NCBI GenBank assembly: GCA_023525975.1
Contig: CM042030.1
Location: 31,490,350-31,554,349, forward strand
Reading direction: 5' to 3'
Length of the DNA stretch: 64,000 nt
Source: Smallanthus sonchifolius
Lineage: Eukaryota; Streptophyta; Magnoliopsida; Asterales; Asteraceae
Part shown: positions 44,901-55,833 of the stretch, in pieces
Position numbering within the stretch: the first letter of the stretch is position 1
How the letters are laid out: every line of letters begins with the position of its first letter
Program-made: the position numbers and the translations under genes
The notes under the pieces: model-generated
Seen by the model: the letters and a program-made list of their open reading frames with translations, nothing else
Database searches by the model: none
What the model was told of the DNA's origin: nothing

Positions 44901-46831
44901 GGAACTTTAGTGAGTCTTGCTGTCTAAGCTAATGATCAACCCATGTTCTTAGTCACTTGATTTAGGATTGGATCTTAACAAATCGAACTTCTCTATTAGA
45001 CGTTCACCAAGCATTCTCCTAGTACAGAAGGAACGAGAGAAATTCAAATTTAATTCAACCAATCCTTAGTGAATCCTGAAGGACGAAAGATTTCGCACAT
45101 TCATCCTTTGAAATTCTACTTGTCAAGAAGGCTTCAAATTGAGTGTTACCGCAACCAACACTTACAATAGTTGCACAATTATTTTGGGAGATTACAGCAT
45201 AATCTCAGGATCCATCATATAGTTCAGTCTCGCAATTACCTTAAATTTACGCCAGGAGTACTATGCACTAACTGTTGTACTGGGCAGAAAGTTATTCCGA
45301 CCCACATACACCTATGGGGTATTGAGGAAACTCGACATGAGACAAGTAGGTAATTTGACATTTCAGAATGTTGGTCAAACAGGGTTGCTCTCGCAACCTT
45401 TGACATTGATTACACCTTTAAGTCCGACTATTCTCACCGGAAATGAATAAGTCGGGAATGCTGCTCAAGCAAATGCGAAAGAAACCTAAGTGTGGACTAA
45501 CGACTATTGTCCTACTAACAAAAAAAATGACATACAAAACTCCTAAAAGAGTCCCAAGTGCGGGATTTCTTGCTAATCTCATTAGTTCATGTTATACATA
45601 AGGGACGTAAGCACCAACTGTTCACAACAGGCCACTATCCACAAAGACTTGAGAAGAATAATTTATTACTCTTTTGTACTCGCACTTCCCCAAAGATCAT
45701 CTTGTTGAATGGATCCCAGATTTTAGCCTAGAGGAGACGGGTGATCACATCTTTCACTCCCAGTTTTCTATAATTGGGAAGCTCTAGAGCATCTATTGTT
45801 AAGAAATGACCTCTTAACACAGGCTCAGTAAGAGTACAAAATTTTCGATGTTTAACACTCATTACCTCAATTTTATCCTTGTGTTGAGGATTTTGAGGCT
45901 ATAACCTGAATGAGTGGAATACGTAATGGTAAGTCACCAAATTACCATTCAAACACTAAGGAAGTGCAGACACACTGTATGACTAATAGTTGGCCATTGT
46001 AAAACACCCAAACCTTTACTGCCAACTTAATGGGTTGACAAACCCATAGCCCATTTTGGAAAAAAAAATTTCTATGAGACCATTCTCACAGTCTCGCTGT
46101 TCACTTCCTCCCAAGACGGAATGTGAATATTCCAAACAAATGTGGGGCTTCATATGGCTTACATACTTCGAGACTATGGTAGTCAAGACACGAGTTTACC
46201 TATCAGAACATTACAACCTGAATGCTAGTCTGCTGCGGAAAGATAGTGCAATTAACGGGTAAAGTGGTGATTAGACTCGACCTTCGCAAGTAAGAGCTCA
46301 CAAGGAACCTCATAATCTTAGATCCATTAAGGAACATGGAAAGGAAGATTCTAGAAAACACGAAACCTGGAATAGGAATAAAGTCTTAGTCCGAGAAGAT
46401 GCTTTCGAGAAGCATAAGAGGGACAAACATAATGATTCATTTTCATATTGTGTCATTACTACCCAATCTTCAACTAAAGCCTGAACGCCTTGTCGAGTAA
46501 ATATTTTCTAAGATCTATAGAGATCTAGCTATTATGCATCATAGTATATAGATGAGTAGAGGGTATGTGTCAGCACACACTCAAAGATTCTCAGGCACCA
46601 TTTCTTTTTTTATCAGGAATGTGTATCAAATAACCCAGCATATTGAGGGTAATCAAATAAGGGGTTCTTGCATAACTAAAATCGTTAGTCGGAGAAGTAT
46701 TCGCTTTAGTTTCAAATACTGACTACTACGTAAGTAGAAATCAAGAATTCTCCCTATGGTTTGGAAACAAACTAGGGATACAAAGCCCTAATCGCGATTG
46801 AGTGAATAAACCCTAGAGTGCTACATAGATC

Positions 46832-46868
46832 AAGTTTCGAGGACGAAACTTCTTTACCAAGGGAAGAA
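46832..46868 (+). promoter_or_regulatory. L2 hairpin and polypurine tract
   Basis: Arms AAGTTTCG / CGAAACTT around AGGA (46832-46851), then AAGGGAAGAA against the 3' LTR. Compared with T1, T2 and T4, one A-T pair is replaced by G-C on both arms. Confidence 0.8.
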
Positions 46869-49800
46869 TGTAACACTCGACATTTCCAAAACATCGTTCG
46901 TACACAACTTAAACGTGTTTACATTAATATGTTTCCTGAATCACTCAAAATCGTACACTCGAACGATAAAAGTCTAGCAAACATAATGCATCGATTGTTT
47001 ATACCGCAGTAATAATAAGAATTAACGGTTCATGCAGATGTAAAAATTCGTATAACGCAAACGATAACAATCAAGTATTATAATGGAAAAATATTTAGAA
47101 TTGTATTGTAAATAAACGATCATGTTCCAACGATTAAGTCTTGAATATATATTCTACGATATATATGAAAGATTCTCGTAAAAACATTTCTAGAGTTATC
47201 ATTCTAAATCATTCTCTTAGAATGCGTATAAATGTGAGTGAATGCATTTACAACTAAAAATATACGAAAACTTGAACGCTTTCGTTCAAGTTCGTTAACG
47301 CGCCTAAACTAAATATATTCATATATAAGAGTGTATATATGTGTGTGTATATATATATAATATAATCACAACTTCTAATTTTTATCTATTAAAACCGGTA
47401 CTATTTTCGGGTCGTATATCGTGTTTATTTCAATCACATCACCATCAACACCGACGTGTCATCACTTTGCTTGACTCACACTCCACTCAAGAGGTCAAAT
47501 CTCCATATTTATGACTTTCTAAAAATATCCACCAAACCTCCATCTCATTTAATGACTATATATATATATATACAAACGTCCCACATAATACGAACGTTGG
47601 TGAAAATATCAAATGATAGGAAAATATTATGTCTCATCATTTTATGTGATTATATGTGTAATAACACAAATATATATATCTGATTTTGCATACGAGTTAT
47701 TTAACGCGTATTTTAATATTAATACGTGCATTACACGTTTAACGCATCTAAAATACGAACGAATATACATATACATATAAATATATATGTATATATTAAA
47801 CCCGACACATTTTTTCTTATATTATCATGGTCTTGAATTTATTTATTAAACTGAGTATTTAACGGGTATTATTTGCGGGTATTACACCACCTTTGAGTCA
47901 TCATCGCCTACAACCTCCGCCATCACCTCACCATCATCTCACCCTCACCTTACCCATTCCCTCAAGACAACACCATCACCATCATTAAACCTTGTCCAGC
48001 ACTCCACTCCTCTATCACAATCATCATAATTATGATGATTATTTAGTCAAAACCACACCCAATCTCTAATTATATAAGGAAATGAACTACCACAAATCAA
48101 GATTTCAATCTCTGTCTCACTTTCTCTTCTCTCTCGGGTCTAGACCAACACACCACACACACACATCTTCTTCCTCCATTCAATCTTTCATACAAGAAAT
48201 CAAGAGATTCAAGTGTTTGAAGGTGATTATTGCAAGAGTTCAAGCTTTGGGAACTACCTTTTAACTTTCCTTCTCCTTGCTTGCTTAAAGTTAGTGTCTA
48301 CACATCTTCATCTCCTTCATTTATACTAACATTACAAGTATTTTTGTTGTATAAAACCACCACCCAAAAGAAAACTACTTAAAAACTAGTAAAAACATGG
48401 TTTCATCTTTTAAACATGAGTGTTCTTTAAAAATACATGTACATATCTTATAAACATACTAAAATATCTAAACAAAAACCTAAACATATTGTACATACTT
48501 GTTTTTATAAGAGAAGTTAGTCAAAAAGAGAGTTGTTGGTGATTTTGTTGCACTTATGTGAAGATCTTGAAATTTTGTTATTAAAACAAGTATTTGGACA
48601 TAAGTGAAAGTATGGACATAAACCATATAGTATAAAGTGAATCATTGGATAAATATGACTTGGAATTTGTAGAACATGTCATACATAACGTAAAGATCAA
48701 GTATATGGTAAACAAGAGTCAAACAAGTACAAATCTAAAGTAGTTGGTGATCTTGAGTGTGTTGGAAGTAAAACAGTGAGCTGGCAGAAACTAAATCCGA
48801 CTTTGGAGGGCCATATCTCAGTCCATACTCATTGAAACTGGTCGAATCCTAAGTCTAAAACTAAGTACAAAGAGTCTAAAATCCAACCCAAGTGGTCTCG
48901 TGAAATTTCGTTGGGTTTTGGTACCCCAAAATGATCATACAAGAAAATGTGTCGAATCTGTCCTTTCCAGCAGAATTTTAGTACCACTTCTAGGAGTCAT
49001 AACTTGGTCATAAAAAGTCCAAACAACATGATTCCAACTCCTAGAGTTATTATTTTGTGTCTAAATTAAAATTTGTATAAGCTCGTGTCATGGAAGTAAG
49101 CTTTGTTCAACCCACTCAAAGAAATCCCCAAGACACTCCAGAACCAAACACTGCTGCCCTCTTCTGTCCAAATAAATATTTAAAAATACTTAAACATGTC
49201 ATAAATTGTTGATTAATACATTTCTGCAACCCTAATACATGTAGGTATCTGGGTATAAAATTTCATGACTAAACTAGTTCATTTGGTTAATCAAAAGGGA
49301 GACCCACGGACAGCTTAAAAATCTAGAAAATATATATAGACTAGGGTTACTTTAATATTGTAGTTTGAAGTGAATGACTACCAAAACCCTAACACGATCT
49401 ATATACGACAAATTATAGATAAGTATTTATTTTTATAACAAAAATAATGTATATGGTTGTGAATAAATACGAATACGCATCATGAACTTCAAAGACAAGT
49501 CACCAACGGTTCGTCGGGTTACACTTTCAAAACGTAACTCTTGTATCACCGAGTCTAACATTTTGGGTGGATCTTATACATGTTCAACTTGTATGTTGAC
49601 ATCATATTATAAGGTCTTAAAGAAACCGTAACTGTTAGGTCATGGTAAGGACAGTCTTGCATACACATCGGCCTTTCTAGCATTTACACATTGAAAGCTT
49701 ATCAGGTGAGTTTCATAACCCCCTTTTAACTTTTAAACGTTTTAGAAACAGCGGGGGGGAAACATACTTGCTTAAAAGTTTGAAAACATGAGACATAATT

Positions 49801-50899
49801 GTTTACTACAGTTGGGAACATCATTTCCTGATACATTCGGGAAAACATAAAACGTACTTACAAACAATTTCATATGGTAGCAAGAAAACAAGACCCGACC
49901 TTTATGTTTGCATGAGTTAACACACATAGAGCGCTGGAAGTCCCCTGACCATCATATTTATAACCATTAGCTATAGGTTAGCCTGGGATTCTATGGATAG
50001 TACTATTGGGATTGACACCCCCGGTCATGGTTAGTCGCGCTATTCATGGGTCCCTCTGGCCAAATGACTGCATAGTGTTCAAACATTGCTTGTGAGGTAT
50101 GAGCGAGGGGCAAAACACCTGTGTCATGGTTTGGTTATGCCTCATGTATGTACATATTATTTGTATTCCTAGCTAGTCTACAAATGGGTCAACATTACTT
50201 GTTTTGTTTATCATATTCATTGAAACGTTTTCATGAAGACGGATCTGTCAATCACTTATACACCAATGGTTTTGCTATTCGTTTACGTGGAAATGTTTTT
50301 ATCAATGTTTTCAAGGAAAATAGTTTCTTATTATGGCCATGTACACAATATCAATGTTTTCAGGATAAATGACTTATTTTATGACTATGACGTTATCACA
50401 TGTTTTCATTGGGAAAACTACTCGTTTTATAACTATGAAGTCATCACATGTTTTCGAGGAAAACAACCTTACATTAAACCCGTGTACATATTTTCAATGT
50501 TTTCAAGGAAAACAGTTTCGTATCATGGCCATGTACACAATATCAATGTTTTCAAGGAAAATCACTTTACATTGCAACAATCAATCCTGTGAACTCACCA
50601 ACCTTTGTGTTGATATTTTTAAGTATGTTTTTCAGGTAATTCATAGCCATGGCATGGTTGGAATAGGTTAGCCTTTTAGATTAAACCCTAGAATTCGAAG
50701 GAGTATGATCGTCAAATCTCAAGATGGCTTTCACCTATACATGGTTCTAGGACAATGTATAAGTTTATTATAGTTGTTGTAATGGTGTTCAATATTCAGA
50801 AGTCTTTACTTTAGCTTCCACTGTTGTGTAATGTTACCAATCGTTGCAACCTTAATTTATTTATTTATTCATTAAGTAAATAAATTTGGGGGTGTGATA
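46869..50899 (+). repeat. L2 3' LTR, 4031 bp
   Basis: Full-length relative to the 5' LTR. It contains the 239 bp (49718-49956) lost there. The inverted repeat near 50025-50047 is broken on one arm (CTATTCATG). TATA box near 48071-48077. Confidence 0.9.
50307..50562 (+). repeat. Six-unit GTTTTC/GAAAAC hairpin array in L2 3' LTR
   Basis: Same spacing as in the 5' LTR. The first unit has one damaged arm (GAAAAT). Confidence 0.82.
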
Positions 50900-51281
50900 C
50901 GAACCCGGGTCTCTCCCACACACGCACACTGTAATAGGAGGTTCTACACTTCAGGGGGAGAATCACCACGAAAGGCTTCGGATTATCAGCAGAGTTATGA
51001 AGATGCAAGACAAAGGGAGCCTTCGCTTAAAATTGACCTTTTTTTTAGGGGGAGAGAAGGCACAAGTTGATCAAGTGTTCGAGAATGTCAAGAATCTTTG
51101 TAGATAGATGGTTATTTACTACTAAATACTTGGGATTCAAACATTTATCATTTGCCTACAAGATAGGAGGGTCTACACTTGAGGGGGAGAATCACAACGA
51201 AAGGTATTGAATCATCAGTCAATCTATGAAAACGAAAGACAGAGTCGGACAAGAATTGATAGCATCAGTCTAGGGGGAGAT
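50900..51281 (+). mobile_element. C3: 3' end of a Copia element, before its LTR
   Basis: The first ~35 bp may still be T3 LTR. From about 50936 two related blocks repeat TCTACACTT..GGGGGAGAATCAC (50942 and 51170), each with a purine tract, and the functional-looking tract TCTAGGGGGAGA (51269-51280) precedes the LTR. No coding sequence. The 5' part of the element is missing. Confidence 0.7.
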
Positions 51282-51815
51282 TGTTGGGTATAATTTTGAA
51301 ACTGATGTTGTCAATCGAAATTACAGTATGTTCAATCAAAACTACTAGTTTCGGTTGAAAAATTTTTCAATCGAAACTACTAGTTTTGGTTGAACATTTG
51401 TTCAATTGAAACTAGGTAGTTTCGATACCTGTTTTTCAGGCCCATTTGGCGGTGGCTTGGTAAACAAGGCATATGTGCTTGGCCTCCTATAAATAGCAGA
51501 TTATCTCATAGGAGGAGGGTGTGTCTGTAGAGGGAATCACCACCCCAGGGGGAGCCCACCCTGGGGTGAGATAATTGTAGAGTGTGTGAGAAGCCTTTTA
51601 ATTTCATATCAATCAAAGATTCATACGTTTTATGCTCCATTTATCTGTTCTTTTCACTTTTATATATTTTTGTTCGTGTATGTGATTCCCGCACCCGCCT
51701 CTACCCTTTTTCTGATTTTAGAGTGATATCGGATCAAGGGATTCCGCCTCTTGATTCGGATCGTTTGATAGATTTCTCCGCAGATCTGTTCTCTCAGGTC
51801 TGCTCAGGACCTACA
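51282..51815 (+). repeat. C3 3' LTR, 534 bp
   Basis: TGTTGGGTA to GACCTACA. TATA box TATAAATA at 51488-51495. It contains TCGAAACTA inverted repeats (51313-51430) and, just after them, a segment related to the post-array segment of T1 and T2 LTRs. It joins T3 protease sequence at 51816. The short ORF 51582-51833 is LTR sequence. Confidence 0.8.
51313..51430 (+). repeat. TCGAAACTA hairpin units in a Copia LTR
   Basis: Three to four units, for example TCGAAACTA and TAGTTTTGG or GAAACTAGGTAGTTTC near 51410. The motif matches the Ty3 arrays although this LTR belongs to a Copia element. Confidence 0.85.
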
Positions 51816-52670
51816 GATAGAATAGCGGCATGACCTCTACGCAAACACTTATGCGCTTTCATGAAGGATATGATGCCTATTACTGCACCACTCTTCTAGC
51901 CTTGAACGGATAGGATTTCTCCGCTAGAGAGGGGAATACGAACGATTTTATCATGATAGACAATTTCGACTTGGTTTTTGGATAACCAATCCATACCGAC
52001 AACAATGTCGGATCTGCCAAGTGTAACTGGCATGAGAGCGATATCAATTTTATGACTAGACAGTCCTAGCTTACATCCTTTGAGAATGTGAGTTGCCTCG
52101 ATTATCTTACCATCCGTTATCTCTATGGTGTACTTGGGTTCTAATAGGGTTGTGGTTGTTTATAACTGTTTACTAAAGCTTTTAGATATAAAGCTCCTAT
52201 CAGCACCAGTATCGAAAAGAGCAGAAGCAAAACAATCGTCTAGAGGAAACTTACCGGTAACCACGTTATGATAATTCCTTGCCTCTCCTGAACCAATCAC
52301 GAAGGCTCGACCCTTCACACCCTTCCCATTGTAGTTACTGTTGTTGCCCTGGTTGTTGTTATTACCGTTACCATTACCGTTGCCATTACCATTCTTTTTC
52401 AACTGTGGGCAGTTCCTCTTGAAATGCCCTTCTTTCTCGCACTCAAAACAACCTTTTGGTGCTTTATTAGGTGGCGTCTGTTTAGCTTGGAGCTCACCTC
52501 TACAGTCTTTGGCCACATGGCCCATTTTACCACACCGCTGGCAGCGGTACTTATCACACGGTCCATTATGGTGAAATCTGCACTTGTTGCACTTTGGGTA
52601 CTTTCCAGCATATGTACCATGATTCTAGTTGGAAGAGGTAGACTAGGTATGGGTCTTAGAAGGTTCATAC
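51816..52670 (-). pseudogene. T3 gag zinc-knuckle and protease region, broken
   Basis: Minus strand from the T4 insertion: zinc knuckles (YRCQRCGKMGHVAKDC, CFECEKEGHFKRNC), an Asn/Gly repeat, a protease with FDTGADRSF (about 52220) and a GMDWLSKN motif (about 51985), ending near KCLRRGH. TAG codons lie near 52625 and 52645, and further stops near 52160 and 51910. RT is absent because C3 follows. Its frame continues across T4 at 62564. Confidence 0.85.
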
Positions 52671-54912
52671 TGTGACGTTTCGGATTTTTTGTTCTCGCAC
52701 TTGTATTATAATTATCGTGTAATCATTTTCTATTTTAATAAAGCGTAAGAATTTTATTTGGTTTTATACAAATAGGTATTTTATTTTACGGATTTAAACT
52801 AATTAGAATTTTATAAATTTTAAAATTAATATAAAGTTTTATATAAAAATCTAAAATTAAAAAGTTGTATTTAATAAAATAACCTATTATAAAAATTATT
52901 TATAATAATAAAGAATAAAATAAGTTTATAAAAACATTTTTAAATTTATTTGATTTAAAAGAAATTAAATTAATTTATTTAAATAAAAGTTCAGGGGTTG
53001 TTTTGTAATTAATCAAACTAGAAGGTTTTAAGCTAAAGTCTGTTGAGGGACTGTTTCTGGACAAATTAAACTACAAGGATCCATCCGTAATTATCCCAGG
53101 GGGCGAATTAAAACAAAATTTAACTTCAGGGACTAAATCTGCCAAATTGCAAATCGTAAATCCGGTCACCCCCTACATTGTCCGGCGGTCCAAAGCTTTT
53201 TCCGGCGAGCCACCGACACGACTGTCCCCTACACCTCGACAGCCGAATTTGGTCTCCCCGACCTCATCGTCCCCACGCGAACAATAGCCCCCGACCAATT
53301 AGTCTCCCCGACATACAGAAAAGTTCGATCGTGTTTGTGACCGAAAACCCACGCCACAAATTCGGCCCCGACAGTCAAACCCCACGCCTGCAAGATGGCT
53401 CGACAGCTTCGTCTCGTCCAGACGAGTGTCGGGACATGCTCAATTGCTTGTCTCATTATCAGGATCGAGATCGGCTATAAAAAGCCATCACCGCACCTGC
53501 ACGAGCTCGCTACCCCTCATCCACCCAATCTCTCTCCAAATTTAAGACACCATCACAATCGCCATCTCTGTGTGAAGCTGTGACCAAGGCTGTAGAGGCT
53601 AATCCCATCCAGAAGCTCGATTCTCATTCTGGACATTCTCGGATTTAAGACTTTGCCGTCCAGCCCCTTCACGACCACGTAAGAATCCTCAACTTCGCTT
53701 CTTTACCTTCTGTTATCATAAGAAAAACTGAACCAATCGAAGTCACGACTCCAAACCATCGATTTCCAGACAAACTAATATTACTGTTTTATTCGCTAAA
53801 GTCTGGGCCATCAAAACTACTTAGTTTCGATTGAGTAAATGGTCAATCGAAACTAATAGTTTCGATAAATAGTAGTTTCGACAGTTCTGTGGTCAATCGA
53901 AACTAGTAGTTTCGATTTAACATAGTTTCGATACTTGAACATAGTTTCGATACTTGAACATAGTTTCGATACTTGAACATAGTTTCGATACCTGAAATAG
54001 TTTCGATCAAAATCAGTGATTTCAAGTAAATCTGAACCTACACGTTACACAAATAATTTTAAATATTATTATAAACCTATACACAATTAAATACGAATAC
54101 ACACCTATAAGCATACAATAATACCCATTTATCTACATAGGGTTCCATCGTGCTTAGGTCTCAAACATCCGTATCACCTACTCTCGTGGATTATCATATC
54201 CGCTAGCCAGGTGAGTTACATAGCCCATATTTTACATTTTTATACGTTTTGGGGTGAAACATTATACATGTTACTCACATTGTTTATACGTGTTATACAT
54301 GAGACTATATGCTTATTCTTTGGATGTACATACATTTAAACACAAGACAACCAACTGTAATATTGATAGATCTATTGTGCCTGACCAGCCCACCCGGTTA
54401 GGGTGTTTATTACTGCATACTCGGATATAGCCGCGTGTTATATTCAATCATATCGGATATAGTGGGTAACTATATTCAAACATATCGGACTTAGCGGTTG
54501 TGCTCTGTTCAAGCGCGTCAAACTCGGTTTGAATTGTGATTAAATAAATGATACATCATACATACTATGTTTAACAAGATAAACAATGAGTTGCAAAACG
54601 ATTTACAACTACTATTTATCGGATTTACTAAACCTATGTACTCACCAACTTTTTAGTTGACACTTGATTTAAATAATGTTTCAGGTTTGGATATGTGACT
54701 ACTTGCCGAAGATTTCTCCACTTAAGGACAATGGACCTAGTTAAATTAATCAATGTTGTGAACTAGACTAGGTTATTTGAAATGTATCGTATTTGGATCT
54801 TGTTGTTTTTAAATTTAATTAATGAATTATGCAACCTTTTAGCTATCATGTGCTTTTGAACAATCATTCCATTGTCCGCCTTGATGATTCCGCCATCGGT
54901 CGGGGTGTGACA
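52671..54912 (+). repeat. T4 5' LTR, 2242 bp
   Basis: TGTGACGTTTCGG to GGTGTGACA. TATA box TATAAAAA at 53476-53483. The AT-rich first 350 bp are followed by a GC-richer promoter region. A 100-codon ORF at 53178-53480 recurs in the other LTR but ends at the TATA box, so it is not in the element transcript start region and is not called. Confidence 0.95.
53810..54010 (+). repeat. TCGAAACTA array in T4 5' LTR
   Basis: Three full inverted repeats, then four 19-bp tandem half units (AACATAGTTTCGATACTTG). The half units keep one arm only. Confidence 0.9.
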
Positions 54913-55833
54913 GATTGGTATCAGAGCCATGGTTATAGGGAATTAGGTTATTAGACACAATGACCTAGACTATAACACTAGGACTCCCTTTTATGTGTTA
55001 TGTGCTAAATGATAAATTGCTATGTGAATTATTTGTAGTTAGGTATTATTTGAATTTTCTCGAGTTTGGTACATGAGACTTATACACATACATACAAGGC
55101 TTTGATACATGATACATACTTTACATACACATTTGACAAACAAACTTATGCAAACAAATACACTACCCATCCTTATCCATACTTTTTTCCTAATCCGTAT
55201 TAATTGCAACAATTCCTACACATTTTATACTCATAGACTCTCAATTCTATTAAAATCTTGAAAATCTCGTCAACGACTTAATTTCTTGAAACCAGTAAAG
55301 GACACGTGCAATCTGGAAGGGTGACACCTGTACATTGGGTTTTCTGTCTAGGAAAGCATTTCGTATAAATCCAAATGAACGGACCCGTATGCTTTCCTGG
55401 GAATTCCTAAAGTGAGTGTTTACCTATAGGCTAAAGCATGTCTCTTTGAAAGTTTTGAGGAATTATTAAACGTTGATACGTCAATCTATTCGCAAGGATA
55501 CGATCCGAACTTAAACTCAAAATTTGGGGACATTATAGCAAGATAGGAAGAACTAGACGAACATGCAAAGCAAATCATTATTACGGGTGCACACGTAATA
55601 ACAATTTGTAATGCATGCAAGTCCCGGCAATTCCTATTACGCGAATAATGATCTATAACTTCATGTTCTATCCGGAATAGACGGCTTAGTTTCCCCCCAT
55701 CAACTTTAAATAAATACACATGCACTGGCACGCGTCATGATGAATCCCGTTTTTCTGCTTACATTATTTCCCGCTATAACTCATATATATCCAACTCATC
55801 TAAAATATCACTGTCTTTTCTTATGGTGATAGA
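54913..55833 (+). promoter_or_regulatory. T4 leader with PBS
   Basis: The PBS TGGTATCAGAGCC is at 54916-54928, three bases after the LTR. The leader is about 920 bp and non-coding on the plus strand. It contains the strongest copy of the GGTGCACA hairpin. There is no pre-gag ORF. Confidence 0.9.
55562..55617 (+). other. Leader hairpin with GGTGCACA loop (T4 copy)
   Basis: Outer arms CATGCA (55562-55567) and TGCATG (55612-55617). Middle arms AAAT / ATTT. Perfect inner stem TTATTACG (55578-55585) and CGTAATAA (55594-55601) around GGTGCACA, whose core GTGCAC is self-complementary. It lies about 650 bases after the PBS and 217 before the gag ATG. Confidence 0.75.

Larger units (their letters stand above)
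43861..46868 (+). mobile_element. L2 interior, non-coding
   Basis: Begins with the PBS. The first ~80 bp resemble the T4 leader (GGTATCAGAGC, then GAATTAGGTT and ACCTAG). The longest ORFs are under 90 residues and show no domain. About 44345-45990 is present in reverse orientation as L1. It carries the leader hairpin (44846-44900) and the terminal hairpin and purine tract (46832-46868). Confidence 0.8.
40069..50899 (+). mobile_element. L2: LARD-like non-autonomous LTR element
   Basis: LTRs of 3792 bp and 4031 bp surround a 3008-bp interior. The PBS is at 43864-43875 and a PPT hairpin is present. Target duplication CAAAC (40064-40068) versus CGAAC (50900-50904), one mismatch. LTR starts (TGTGACACCCGACATTTCC and TGTAACACTCGACATTTCC) resemble the Ty3 LTRs here. 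No gag or pol motif in any frame. The leader after the PBS is similar to that of T4. The LTRs differ by scattered substitutions plus one 239-bp deletion, so it is older than C2 and T2. Confidence 0.88.

Noticed and set aside
43861..46868. Decayed gag-pol in L2
   Set aside because: No zinc-knuckle, DTG, FIDD or integrase motif could be read in any frame on either strand.
53178..53480. 100-residue ORF in T4 5' LTR, also at 60843-61145
   Set aside because: It ends at the LTR TATA box, so the element transcript would not contain it in the 5' LTR. Its conservation is explained by LTR duplication.
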